A DNA stretch of 64,000 bases from the NCBI GenBank assembly GCA_963696545.1, contig CAVOKQ010000007.1:62001-126000 (forward strand), read 5' to 3'. The stretch comes from RPQJ01 sp963696545 (GTDB lineage: Bacteria > Pseudomonadota > Gammaproteobacteria > Steroidobacterales > Steroidobacteraceae). This document shows positions 24,444-32,941 of this stretch, piece after piece (the first letter of the stretch is position 1; every line of letters begins with the position of its first letter). The notes below the pieces were generated by a model, which worked only from the letters and a program-made list of their open reading frames with translations, was not told the origin of the DNA and ran no database searches. Made by a program: the position numbers and the translations under genes.

Positions 24444-25966
24444 GCACGGCCGCGACCGACGAGGCCATCCTGGCCGCGGCCGGCCGCGTTGCCGACCCGA
24501 TCCGGCCGCTGCCATTCGCCTTCGCGAAGCGACACGGCGTGCTGGTCCGGGGATTCACGGACGACGGACTGGTGGACGTGGTCGTGCGGCAAGGAGCCTC
24601 GCCGCTCGCGGTGGCGGAAGTTCGCCGTCACCTGAAGCGGCCGCTGCGGATCGAGCGGGCCGATGCGGACCAGTTCGAGGCACTGCTGCGCCAGGCGTAC
24701 GAGGGCGGCTCGAGCGCCACGATGGACGCGATGGGCGGCCTCGAGGAGGAAACGGACCTCAACGACCTCGCGCAGGACATCCCGGAGCCCTCCGACCTGC
24801 TCGAGAGCGAGGACGAAGCGCCGGTCATCCGCCTGATCAATGCGCTGCTGACGCAGTCCGTCAAGGAGAACGCCTCCGATATCCATATCGAGCCGTTCGA
24901 GAACCGGCTCGTGGTCCGGTTCCGCGTGGACGGCGTGCTGCGCGAGGTGCTGCAGACGAAGCGGGCCGTGGCGCCGCTGATCGTGTCACGCATCAAGGTC
25001 ATGTCGCGGCTGGACATCGCCGAGAAGCGCCTGCCCCAGGACGGCCGCATCTCGCTCCGGGTCGCCGGGCGCGCCGTCGACGTTCGCGTCTCGACGATCC
25101 CGTCCGGCCATGGCGAGCGCGTCGTGCTGCGCCTGCTCGACAAGCAGGCGGGGCGGCTCGACCTGCATTCGCTCGGCATGGATTCCAAGACGCTGTCGAT
25201 CGTCGACGAGCTGATCCACAAGCCGAACGGCATCCTGCTGGTCACCGGCCCGACCGGTTCAGGCAAGACGACGACTCTGTACGCGGCACTCGACCGCATC
25301 AACGACCGCACGCGCAACATCATGACGGTCGAGGACCCGATCGAGTACTACATCGACGGCATCGGCCAGACGCAGGTCAACACGCGCGTCGAGATGACGT
25401 TCGCACGCGGGCTGCGCGCGATCCTGCGCCAGGACCCCGACGTGGTGATGGTGGGCGAAATCCGCGACCTCGAGACCGCGCAGATCGCGGTGCAGGCGAG
25501 CTTGACCGGCCACCTCGTGCTGTCGACGCTGCACACGAACACCGCGGTTGGCGCGGTTACGCGGCTCAGGGACATGGGCATCGAGCCGTTCCTGCTCTCG
25601 TCGAGCCTGATCGGCGTGCTCGCACAGCGCCTAGTGCGGGTGCTGAACCCGGCCACCCGCGAGCCGTACACCGCTGGCGAGTACGAGCGCAAGCTGCTCA
25701 ACCTGCCGGACGACGCGCCCTCGCCGACGCTCTATCGCCCGGGCGCGCGCGACGCGTCGAACGGCTACCGCGGCCGCACGGGCATCTACGAGCTGGTGAT
25801 GATCGACGAGCACATGCGCGCGATGATCCACGACGGCGTATCCGAGCTCGAGCTCGAGCGCCATGCCCGTACGCGCACGCCGGGCATCCGCGACGACGGG
25901 CGCGCCAAGGTGCTGTCCGGCATCACGACGATCGAGGAAGTCCTCAAGGTCACGCGCGAGGACTGA
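24440..25966 (+). CDS. gspE: Type II secretion ATPase GspE lacking the zinc-finger cysteines
   Basis: A 508-residue secretion ATPase. Conserved parts are ASDIHIEPFENRLVVRFRVDG, Walker A GPTGSGKTTTLYAAL, the Asp box TVEDPIEY, Walker B DPDVVMVGEIRDLETA and the His box TGHLVLSTLHTN. It powers pseudopilus assembly from the cytoplasmic face. Odd point: the usual CxxC pairs between the His box and C-terminus are gone. The first site reads LNPATREPY (residues about 402-410) and the second PGARDASNGYRGRTG (about 435-449), so no zinc site can form. The GTG start overlaps gspD by four bases. Confidence 0.93.
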   Translation: MSTAATDEAILAAAGRVADPIRPLPFAFAKRHGVLVRGFTDDGLVDVVVRQGASPLAVAEVRRHLKRPLRIERADADQFEALLRQAYEGGSSATMDAMGGLEEETDLNDLAQDIPEPSDLLESEDEAPVIRLINALLTQSVKENASDIHIEPFENRLVVRFRVDGVLREVLQTKRAVAPLIVSRIKVMSRLDIAEKRLPQDGRISLRVAGRAVDVRVSTIPSGHGERVVLRLLDKQAGRLDLHSLGMDSKTLSIVDELIHKPNGILLVTGPTGSGKTTTLYAALDRINDRTRNIMTVEDPIEYYIDGIGQTQVNTRVEMTFARGLRAILRQDPDVVMVGEIRDLETAQIAVQASLTGHLVLSTLHTNTAVGAVTRLRDMGIEPFLLSSSLIGVLAQRLVRVLNPATREPYTAGEYERKLLNLPDDAPSPTLYRPGARDASNGYRGRTGIYELVMIDEHMRAMIHDGVSELELERHARTRTPGIRDDGRAKVLSGITTIEEVLKVTRED

Positions 25967-25969
25967 TCC

Positions 25970-27193
25970 ATGGGAGCCTTCGAGTACGCCGCGGTCGACG
26001 CGGCCGGCCGCGACCGCAAGGGCGTGATGGAGGGCGACACGGCCCGGCACGTCCGCCAGCTGCTGCGTGAGCAGGGGCTGCTGCCGGTCGCGGTCAGCGA
26101 AGTCCTGCAGCAGGAGACCGCCCGCGCCCAGCGCCGGTTCTCGCTCGGGTTCCAGCGCGGCCTCAGCGCCGCGGACCTTGCGCTGGTGACACGCCAGCTC
26201 GCGACGCTCGTGAAGTCCGCGCTGCCGCTCGAGGAGGCGCTGCTCGCCGTGTCGCAGCAGACCGACAAGCCCCGGGTGCGCAGCATCATGCTCGGCGTGC
26301 GCTCGAAGGTGATGGAAGGCCACACGCTCGCCGACGGCCTCGCCGATTTCCCGACGTCGTTCCCGGAAATCTACCGCGCGACCATCGCGGCCAGCGAGCA
26401 GTCGGGACACCTGGACGCGGTACTCGAGCGCCTGGCGGACTACACGGACAACCGGCAGCAGCTTCAGCAGCGGACGCTGGGCGCCCTGCTCTACCCGGTG
26501 CTGCTGTTCGTGGTCTGCGTGGCGATCGTTTTCTTCCTGCTCGTCTCGGTGGTGCCCAAGATCGTCGAGGTCTTCCGCACGAGCGAAGCCGAGTTGCCGC
26601 TGCTGACGCAGGTGCTGATCGCCGGCAGCGACTTCATGCGGCATTTCGGCGTGTGGGTCGTGGTCGGCATTGCGGCCGCGATCTTCCTGTTCACACGCTG
26701 GCTCCGGATCGAGTCGAACCGCAGGCGCTGGCACCGCTTCCTGCTCTCGCTGCCGGTCGTCGGCAAGGTCGTGCGTGGCAGCAACACCGCGCGGTTCGCG
26801 CGTACGTTCAGCACGCTGACGTCCAGTACCGTGCCGGTGCTCGAGGCTCTGCGCATCTCGGCCGAAGTGGTCTCGAACCTGCCGATGAAGGCCGCGGTCG
26901 AGGACGCCGCCGTGCGCGTGCGCGAGGGCGCACCGATCGGCAAGTCGCTCGCGGCGAGCCGGGTGTTCCCGCCGATGATGATCCACCTGATCTCGAGCGG
27001 CGAGTCGAGCGGCGAGCTCGACACGATGCTCGATCGTGCCGCGATTCACCAGGAACGGGAGCTCGATGCAACCCTGCAGGGCGTGGTTGGACTCCTCGGC
27101 CCGTTGATGATCCTGCTGATGGGCGGACTGGTGCTCGTGATCGTGCTGGCGATGCTGCTGCCCATTTTCGAGCTGAACCAGCTGGTCAAGTAA
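25970..27193 (+). CDS. gspF: Type II secretion inner-membrane platform protein GspF
   Basis: A 407-residue protein with two T2SSF domains. The N-terminus GAFEYAAVDAAGRDRKGVMEGD is standard. Domain 1 has VTRQLATLVKSALPLEEALLAV, domain 2 has FARTFSTLTSSTVPVLEALRI. Three transmembrane helices are visible (about residues 170-195, 218-240 and 375-400, the last ending LLPIFELNQLVK). It anchors the assembly platform. It starts three bases after gspE. The operon ends here: no gspG or later pseudopilin gene follows, and a palindrome overlaps the stop codon. Confidence 0.95.
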   Translation: MGAFEYAAVDAAGRDRKGVMEGDTARHVRQLLREQGLLPVAVSEVLQQETARAQRRFSLGFQRGLSAADLALVTRQLATLVKSALPLEEALLAVSQQTDKPRVRSIMLGVRSKVMEGHTLADGLADFPTSFPEIYRATIAASEQSGHLDAVLERLADYTDNRQQLQQRTLGALLYPVLLFVVCVAIVFFLLVSVVPKIVEVFRTSEAELPLLTQVLIAGSDFMRHFGVWVVVGIAAAIFLFTRWLRIESNRRRWHRFLLSLPVVGKVVRGSNTARFARTFSTLTSSTVPVLEALRISAEVVSNLPMKAAVEDAAVRVREGAPIGKSLAASRVFPPMMIHLISSGESSGELDTMLDRAAIHQERELDATLQGVVGLLGPLMILLMGGLVLVIVLAMLLPIFELNQLVK

Positions 27194-27214
27194 TTCGGTG
27201 CCAGGCACCGAATT
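27192..27214. repeat. Perfect 23-base palindrome at the gspF stop codon, REP-like
   Basis: AATTCGGTGCC and GGCACCGAATT pair around a single A. The left arm starts inside the gspF TAA. The core GGTGCCAGGCACC looks like the dispersed palindromic elements of proteobacteria, and the placement mirrors the hairpin at rarA. AATTCCGAATCC follows on its right, a degraded partial repeat. Confidence 0.65.
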
Positions 27215-27241
27215 TCCGAATTCCGAATCCTGGAGCGCCTG

Positions 27242-27985
27242 ATGACCATGAAGCTTGGACGGACTCGATCTAACTGGATGGCGGGCCTCGTGGCCGGCCT
27301 CGCGCTGGCCGACTCACCGACGCTGAAGGCGGCGGATCAGACGTGGCCCCAGACGAGCCCTGAGGGTCTCCAGCTGCAGAAGACCCTGCCGCACGGTGCG
27401 GTATACCTGAAGCAAGGCGCCACGTTCGGCCAGTACAGGCGGCTCGCGATCCTCGACTGCTATGTCGCGTTCGCGAAGGACTGGCAGCGTAACTACAACA
27501 TGAACGAGCCGGACCTGGAGATGCAGGTCTCGAAGACCGACATGGACCGGATCCAGCGGGAGCTCGCGGCAGAATTCAAGCGGGTGTTCACCGAGGAACT
27601 GCAGACCAAGGGCGGCTTCGAGATCGTCGACATCGCGGCACCCGACGTACTGATCCTGCGGCCGGCACTGCTCAACCTGATGGTGAACGCGCCGGAAATC
27701 GACACGGCACCGACGATGGCGTTCGCGGTCGTCTCGTCCGCAGGCCAGATGACTCTTTATCTCGAGCTGTGGGACTCGATCACCAACAAGATCCTCGCGC
27801 GCGTCATCGACACCGAGGCGGACGACAGCAGCGGCGGCTTCGCCCAGGCCGGCGGCGAGGTACGCAACAAGGAGGCGGCGGACGAGCTGCTGAAGAACTG
27901 GGCCGACCGGCTCCGCACGGCGCTCGACAACGCCCGCGCAGCGTCGGCCAGCACTACCAGCCCAGCCGCCAGCCCGACGCCCTGA
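27242..27985 (+). CDS. DUF3313-like exported protein
   Basis: A 247-residue protein with an N-terminal hydrophobic stretch (WMAGLVAGLALADSPTLKA) that may be a signal peptide. The body begins GAVYLKQGATFGQYRRLAILDCYVAFAKDW (in part) and continues IVDIAAPDVLILRPALLNLMV, the pattern of DUF3313 proteins. These are often lipoproteins, but no lipobox cysteine is seen here. The end is low-complexity (ASASTTSPAASPTP). Function unknown. A GGAG sequence lies six bases ahead of the ATG. It follows gspF after a palindrome and is probably not part of the secretion machinery. Confidence 0.65.
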   Translation: MTMKLGRTRSNWMAGLVAGLALADSPTLKAADQTWPQTSPEGLQLQKTLPHGAVYLKQGATFGQYRRLAILDCYVAFAKDWQRNYNMNEPDLEMQVSKTDMDRIQRELAAEFKRVFTEELQTKGGFEIVDIAAPDVLILRPALLNLMVNAPEIDTAPTMAFAVVSSAGQMTLYLELWDSITNKILARVIDTEADDSSGGFAQAGGEVRNKEAADELLKNWADRLRTALDNARAASASTTSPAASPTP

Positions 27986-28009
27986 CGCCGCTCCTGCGGG
28001 TCAGCGGCG
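27986..28009. terminator. Hairpin between converging genes, possible two-way terminator
   Basis: CGCCGCT and AGCGGCG pair around a ten-base loop, immediately after the DUF3313 stop and across the DUF1801 stop. No T-run is seen on either side. Confidence 0.35.
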
Positions 28010-28446
28010 ACTCTTCTCGTACTGTTCTATGAACCGCGCGGGAGTGGTGCCGGCAATTTCGGCGGCGATTGCTCCCTGCTCGAGATCCTCGACGGACTTG
28101 AACCGGATGCACGACTTGCCCATGTCCACCTTCTTGCCGGCACGTACGAACGCGTCGCGGAGCCGCTTCGTCCGAGCCTCATCGGCGAACATGCAGTTCA
28201 GGTACAGCGAGCAGGCGTTCTTCTGCGCCGCCAGCGCCGCGTACACCAGCGGCTTGCCGTTGTAAGTGTTCGGGTATTCGTCGAGCGGTATCTCGTAGCC
28301 GATCATCCCGTAGGTCATCGCCTCGCGATAACCCTTCGGCAGGTTGTCGCGGATCAGCTTGCGCACAGCCTCGATCGTCTTGCGACGCTCGGGGGGGGCA
28401 GGCTCGACAGGTATTCACTGACGGTCTTCGCAGCGCTGGAGACCAT
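28001..28446 (-). pseudogene. DUF1801-family protein gene with a frameshift in a G8/C8 run
   Basis: The long frame (RKLIRDNLPKGYREAMTYGMIGYEIPL, in part, to EQYEKSRR) is a DUF1801/YdhG-like protein. The natural N-terminus MVSSAAKTVSEYLSSLPPP begins at 28446 but in another frame. The two are joined by a run of eight G on the plus strand (28391-28398); nine would restore one 148-codon frame. The family is a small alpha/beta fold found in stress-related contexts, without a defined role. A homopolymer error in the assembly is the most likely cause; slipped-strand phase variation is the alternative. Confidence 0.75.
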
Positions 28447-28493
28447 GTCCGCACTCCTTCAGCAGTTCAATTCGCAGCCGTGCGCTCACTGCG

Positions 28494-29264
28494 CTAGTCG
28501 ACCGCGGCCTCCGCCTTGATGCGCGCCGCTTCGGCCGGCCCGAGATAACTCTCGATCCAGTGGCGCGCCAGGTAGATGAGCGGGCTCAGCGCCACGGCCA
28601 TCACCATCTTGTAGCAGTAGTTCACGGTGCCGACCGCGAGGAACAGCGATACAGGCCACTGCTGCGGACCGAGCACGAAGGCGATGTACAGCACGACGAA
28701 GCTGTCCACGAACTGCGAGAAGGCCGTCGAGCCCGTCGCACGCAACCAGATCCAGCGTTCGCCGGTCACCATGCGGATGCGGTGGAAGATGCCGACGTCG
28801 ATCACCTGGCCGAGCAGGAATGCGGTCAGCGAACCGCCGATCGTCCACATTCCCTGGCCGAACACGTTGCCATAGGCCGCCTGCATGTCGGGTACGCCCC
28901 GGTCGGCGTTCACCGTCACCCACCACTCGGCCGGCGCCAGGTGGATCGCTGCGTAGGCGAACAGGAACGCATAGGTGATCATCCCGGCGGCCGCGAACGA
29001 GATGAAGCGGACGCCGCGACGGCCGAAGTACTCGTTGATGACGTCGGTCATGATGAACACGATCGGCCAGATCAGCACGCCCGCGGTGAAGCTGAGCGAG
29101 CCCGTCTGCCCGAACAGGTTCCAGCCGAACGGCGGCAGGCCGAGCGTCGTCTCGAGCGCGAAGATCTTGACGCCGACGAACTCGGCGACGACGGCGTTGC
29201 CGACGAAGAATGCGGTCAGCAGCATGAAGAGCCGCGTGGTGCGCGATCCGAGCGAGGCGCTCAT
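28494..29264 (-). CDS. VUT-family (YhhQ-like) transporter, probably queuosine precursor uptake
   Basis: A 256-residue membrane protein with about six helices, matching COG1738. Visible signatures are VGVKIFALE, WPIVFIMTDVINEYFGRRGVRFI, GMWTIGGSLTAFLLGQVIDVGIFH and GSTAFSQFVDSFVVLYIAF. Escherichia coli YhhQ takes up queuosine precursors (preQ0/preQ1). The same role is likely but not proven. The sequence is a little longer than YhhQ, with an extra periplasmic loop (AEWWVTVNADRGVPDMQAAYG). The ATG overlaps the hslR stop codon, so no room exists for a preQ1 riboswitch directly upstream. Confidence 0.85.
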   Translation of the reverse strand: MSASLGSRTTRLFMLLTAFFVGNAVVAEFVGVKIFALETTLGLPPFGWNLFGQTGSLSFTAGVLIWPIVFIMTDVINEYFGRRGVRFISFAAAGMITYAFLFAYAAIHLAPAEWWVTVNADRGVPDMQAAYGNVFGQGMWTIGGSLTAFLLGQVIDVGIFHRIRMVTGERWIWLRATGSTAFSQFVDSFVVLYIAFVLGPQQWPVSLFLAVGTVNYCYKMVMAVALSPLIYLARHWIESYLGPAEAARIKAEAAVD

Positions 29265-29680
29265 CCGCGTGACCCGCGCCCCTTCATGACGTCGAGCAAT
29301 TCGCGGCGCTCGCGCTTGTCCGGGCGACCCGAACTCACCGGGGCGGTCAGGCGGTTGAATTCCCGGGCCGCCGCCCGCGCGGCCTCGCTCTCGGCCGACT
29401 CGACATAGTGCTTGCGCGCCTCGGTCGCTGGCCCCCGCCGTTCCGGCAGTCCGGTCACCTCGACCTCGTAGCGTTCCCGCTCGCGGGTGATCCGCAGCCG
29501 GTCGCCGACCCGCACCGGCCTGGAGGCCTTGACCCTCTCCCCGTTCACCTGCACGTGGCCGCCCTCGACCGCCTGCTGCGCAAGGCCGCGGCTCTTGAAG
29601 AACCGGGCGCACCACAGCCACTTGTCGATACGCAGGCCGGCATGACCGGGCAGGCGTGATTCTTCGTCGTTGTCGCGCAC
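29261..29680 (-). CDS. hslR: Ribosome-associated heat-shock protein Hsp15
   Basis: A 139-residue S4-domain protein. The RNA-binding domain is RIDKWLWCARFFKSRGLAQQAVEGGHVQVNG (in part, residues 16-46), then KASRPVRVGDRLRI. The C-terminal tail is basic (GRPDKRERRELLDVMKGRG). Hsp15 binds free 50S subunits that carry a nascent chain after abortive translation and helps to recycle them. Start is a GTG. It is followed by the VUT transporter gene with a four-base overlap and is divergent from kbl; about 50 bases separate the two start codons. Confidence 0.92.
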   Translation of the reverse strand: MRDNDEESRLPGHAGLRIDKWLWCARFFKSRGLAQQAVEGGHVQVNGERVKASRPVRVGDRLRITRERERYEVEVTGLPERRGPATEARKHYVESAESEAARAAAREFNRLTAPVSSGRPDKRERRELLDVMKGRGSRG

Positions 29681-29729
29681 CGCGGGATTATATGCCCCCT
29701 ATAATCCGGACTTGCCAGGAGACTCCTGC

Positions 29730-30940
29730 GTGGACCAGCCATTCCTCGATCGCCTCGCGCGGCAGTGCGACGAACTCAAGACGGCGGGGCTCTTCAAGCC
29801 CGAGCGTGTGCTGGGCTCGCCGCAGCAGCCGGTCGTCAGGCTCGCCGACGGCCGTGAGCTCATGAACCTGTGCGCGAACAATTACCTCGCGCTCGCCAAC
29901 CACCCGTCGATCCGCGAGGCTGCCCACCGCGCAATCGACCGCTACGGGTACGGCATGGCTTCGGTCCGCTTCATCTGCGGCACCCAGTCCGTGCACAAGG
30001 AACTCGAGAGCCGGCTGAGCGCATTCCTCGGCATGGAAGACACGATCCTGTACTCGTCCTGCTTCGACGCCAACGGCGGGCTGTTCGAGACGCTGCTCGA
30101 CGAGCAGGACGCCGTGATCAGCGACGCACTGAACCACGCGAGCATCATCGACGGCATCAGGCTCTGCAAGGCGCAGCGGCTGCGCTACGCCAACGACGAC
30201 ATGGACGAACTCGAGACGCGGCTCAAGGAGGCCTCTGGCGCGCGCGTGCAAGCTGATCGCCACCGACGGCGTGTTCTCGATGGACGGCGTGATCGCCCGG
30301 CTGAAGGACATCTGCGACCTGGCCGATCGCCATGGCGCACTGGTGATGGTGGACGACTCACATGCGACGGGCTTCGTCGGCCACGGTGGTCGCGGCACGC
30401 CGGAGCACCGCGACGTGATGGGCCGCATCGACATCCTCACGGGCACGCTCGGCAAGGCACTGGGCGGCGCCTCGGGCGGGTACACGTCGGCCCGCAAGGA
30501 GGTCGTCGCGTGGCTGCGCCAGCGTTCACGGCCGTACCTGTTCTCGAACAGCATTCCGCCGGTGATCGCGGCGACCACGCTGCGCGTGCTGGACCTCGTC
30601 GAGTCGAGCGACGACCTGCGCGCCGAGCTGCGGCGCAACACCGCGCACTTCCGCACGCGGCATGACGGAGGCCGGCTTCACGATCGTGCCCGGCGAGCAC
30701 CCGATCATCCCGGTGATGCTCGGCGATGCCGCGCTCGCCGCGCGCTTCGCCGAGCTGCTGCTGGCGCGCGGCGTGTACGTGATCGGGTTTTCGTATCCCT
30801 GTCGTGCCGAGGGCAAGGCACGTATCCGCACGCAGATGTGCGCCGGCCACACGATCGAGCAGCTGGACCGCGCGATCGACGCCTTCGTGGCCGTGGGCCG
30901 TGAGCTCGGCGTATTGAAGAATGACGATAGAAGGAGCCGA
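29730..30940 (+). pseudogene. kbl: 2-amino-3-ketobutyrate CoA ligase gene, interrupted by two frameshifts
   Basis: The conserved sequence is complete but split over three frames. Part 1 (from the GTG at 29730, with AGGAG eight bases ahead) runs to KEASGAR near 30245. Part 2 resumes with KLIATDGVFSMDGVIARL at 30250 and includes the PLP lysine region LTGTLGKALGGASGGY. Part 3 resumes MTEAGFTIVPGEHPIIP at 30662 and runs to VAVGRELGVLK. Each shift fits one extra base. The enzyme would turn 2-amino-3-oxobutyrate and CoA into glycine and acetyl-CoA, taking the product of tdh. No stop codon follows in the last frame before tdh begins. Confidence 0.85.
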
Positions 30941-30943
30941 AGC

Positions 30944-31972
30944 ATGAAGGCACTGGTCAAGTCGCAGCGCGCGCCCGGGATCTGGATGGAGGACGTGCCC
31001 GAGCCCGAGGTCGGACCGAACGACGTGCTGATCAGGATCCGCAAGACGGCGATCTGCGGCACCGACATGCACATCTACAAGTGGGACGACTGGGCGCAGC
31101 GGACGATCCCCGTGCCGATGCACGTCGGCCACGAGTACTGCGGCGAGATCGTCGAGATCGGCAGCGAAGTGCAGGGCTTCGCCGTCGGCGACCGCGTCTC
31201 CGGCGAGGGCCACATCACCTGCGGTTACTGCCGCAACTGCCGCGCCGGCCGCCGCCACCTGTGCCGCAACACCGTCGGCGTCGGCGTGAACCGCCCGGGC
31301 TGCTTCGCCGAGTACCTGGTGATCCCGGCCTTCAACGCCTTCAAGCTGCCGGACTCGATCACCGACGAGATCGCCTCCATCCTCGACCCGTTCGGCAACG
31401 CCACGCACACCGCGCTGTCCTTCGACCTCGTCGGCGAGGACGTGCTGATCACCGGCGCGGGCCCGATCGGCATCATGGCGGCGGCGATCGCGCGGCACGT
31501 GGGCGCGCGGCACGTCGTCATCACCGACGTCAACGACTACCGGCTCGATCTCGCGCGCAAGATGGGCGCCACGCGCGCCGTCAACGTGACGCGCGAGTCG
31601 CTCGACGACACGATGAAGTCGCTCGGCATGGTCGAGGGCTTCGACGTGGGGCTGGAGATGTCGGGCAACCCGACGGCCTTCCGCGACATGCTGCGCACGA
31701 TGCACCACGGCGGCAACATCGCGCTGCTCGGCATCCCGCCCGGCGAGACCGCGATCGACTGGGACAAGGTGATCTTCAAGGGCCTGATGATCAAGGGCAT
31801 CTACGGCCGCGAGATGTTCGAGACCTGGTACAAGATGGCGGCGATGCTGCAGAGCGGCCTCGACATCGCGCCGATCATCACGCACCGCTTCCCGATCGCC
31901 GATTTCCGCGAGGGCTTCGAGGTGATGCGCAGCGGGCAGTCGGGCAAGGTCATCCTCGACTGGGCCGCATGA
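30944..31972 (+). CDS. tdh: L-threonine 3-dehydrogenase
   Basis: A 342-residue zinc-dependent medium-chain dehydrogenase, close to the usual 341. Features are ICGTDMHIYKWDDWA (catalytic Cys), GHEYCGEIVEIG, the structural-zinc loop CGYCRNCRAGRRHLC, NAD-binding GAGPIGIMAAAIARHVGA and IDWDKVIFKGL. It oxidises threonine to 2-amino-3-oxobutyrate. The ATG at 30944 has AAGGAG ahead of it and a normal N-terminus (MKALVKSQRAPGIW). The reading frame of the kbl tail is open into it, so a kbl-tdh fusion frame exists on paper, but the internal start is the credible one. Confidence 0.96.
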   Translation: MKALVKSQRAPGIWMEDVPEPEVGPNDVLIRIRKTAICGTDMHIYKWDDWAQRTIPVPMHVGHEYCGEIVEIGSEVQGFAVGDRVSGEGHITCGYCRNCRAGRRHLCRNTVGVGVNRPGCFAEYLVIPAFNAFKLPDSITDEIASILDPFGNATHTALSFDLVGEDVLITGAGPIGIMAAAIARHVGARHVVITDVNDYRLDLARKMGATRAVNVTRESLDDTMKSLGMVEGFDVGLEMSGNPTAFRDMLRTMHHGGNIALLGIPPGETAIDWDKVIFKGLMIKGIYGREMFETWYKMAAMLQSGLDIAPIITHRFPIADFREGFEVMRSGQSGKVILDWAA

Positions 31973-32919
31973 GACGCGCGACGAAGATCGCAGCGACGCT
32001 CGCCGGCGCGCTGCTGCTGCTGCTCGCAGGCTTCGTCGCGGTGAACTGGGCGCCGGACCGCCCCGGGTCAGAGCTCGTGGCCCGCTGGGCGCAGCCACCT
32101 TCGATGTTCATCGATGTGGCCGGGATGCGCATCCACGTGCGCGACGAAGGCCTGCGCGACGACCCGGTACCGATCATCCTGCTTCATGGCACGTCGGCGT
32201 CGCTGCACACGTGGGACGGATGGGTACGCGAGCTCGAGTCCACCCGGCGCGTCATCCGCGTGGACATGCCTGGCTTTGGCCTCACCGGGCCCGCACCCGA
32301 CGGCGACTACACGATCGCCGCATACGTGCGCTTCGCAACTGCAGTCCTCGATCACTTCGGGATAGAGCACTGCGTGCTGGCCGGGAACTCGTTCGGCGGC
32401 TGGGTCGCGTGGGAGACGGCGCTGGCGCAGCCTGGCCGCGTCAATGCACTGATCCTGGTGGACTCCGCCGGCTACGCGATCCGGTCGCAGTCCGTCCCGA
32501 TCGCATTCCGGATCGCGAAAATACCGGTGCTGAACCGACTGCTGGAAGTGACGCTGCCGCGCAGCCTGATCGAATCGAGCGTGCGCAACGTCTACGGTGA
32601 CCCGGCCAAGGTGACCCCGGAACTCATCGATCGCTACTACGAGATCACTCTGCGGCAAGGCAACCGCAAGTCCCTGGTGCAGCGCTTCGTCCAGGCTCCG
32701 CTCGGTGTCGACGAGGGACGCATCAAGGAGATCAAGGTGCCGACGCTGATCCTCTGGGGCGGCCGCGACCGGCTGATCCCGCTCGAGTACGCCGGGCTTT
32801 TCAACCGGGACATTGCCGGGAGCGAGCTGGTCGTATTCGACGACCTCGGGCACGTACCCCAGGAGGAAGACGCCGCCCGCACCGCGGGCGCGGCGAAGGC
32901 CTTCCTGGCACGGCACTGA
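31969..32919 (+). CDS. Alpha/beta-hydrolase, probably membrane-anchored
   Basis: A 316-residue protein. Residues 8-28 form a hydrophobic anchor or signal (ATLAGALLLLLAGFVAVNW). The fold follows: oxyanion-hole HGTSASLHTW, VDMPGFGLTGP, nucleophile elbow AGNSFGGW with Ser, LILWGGRDRLIP with the acid residue and DLGHVPQEED with the His. All three catalytic residues are present. The substrate is unknown; the nearest named relatives are esterase or epoxide-hydrolase-like enzymes. The ATG overlaps the tdh stop by four bases, so it is in the same operon, although no link to threonine breakdown is known. Confidence 0.85.
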   Translation: MRRATKIAATLAGALLLLLAGFVAVNWAPDRPGSELVARWAQPPSMFIDVAGMRIHVRDEGLRDDPVPIILLHGTSASLHTWDGWVRELESTRRVIRVDMPGFGLTGPAPDGDYTIAAYVRFATAVLDHFGIEHCVLAGNSFGGWVAWETALAQPGRVNALILVDSAGYAIRSQSVPIAFRIAKIPVLNRLLEVTLPRSLIESSVRNVYGDPAKVTPELIDRYYEITLRQGNRKSLVQRFVQAPLGVDEGRIKEIKVPTLILWGGRDRLIPLEYAGLFNRDIAGSELVVFDDLGHVPQEEDAARTAGAAKAFLARH

Positions 32920-32941
32920 ACCCGGCCACCCCGGTTCACAG

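Noticed and set aside
29265..29330. A preQ1 riboswitch in front of the VUT-family transporter
   Set aside because: The transporter start overlaps the hslR stop by four bases, so no untranslated leader exists there.
31081..31968. Upstream extension of the alpha/beta-hydrolase through the tdh gene
   Set aside because: The frame is open only because of GC-rich codon bias. The ATG at 31969 overlapping the tdh stop, followed by the membrane anchor, is the credible start.
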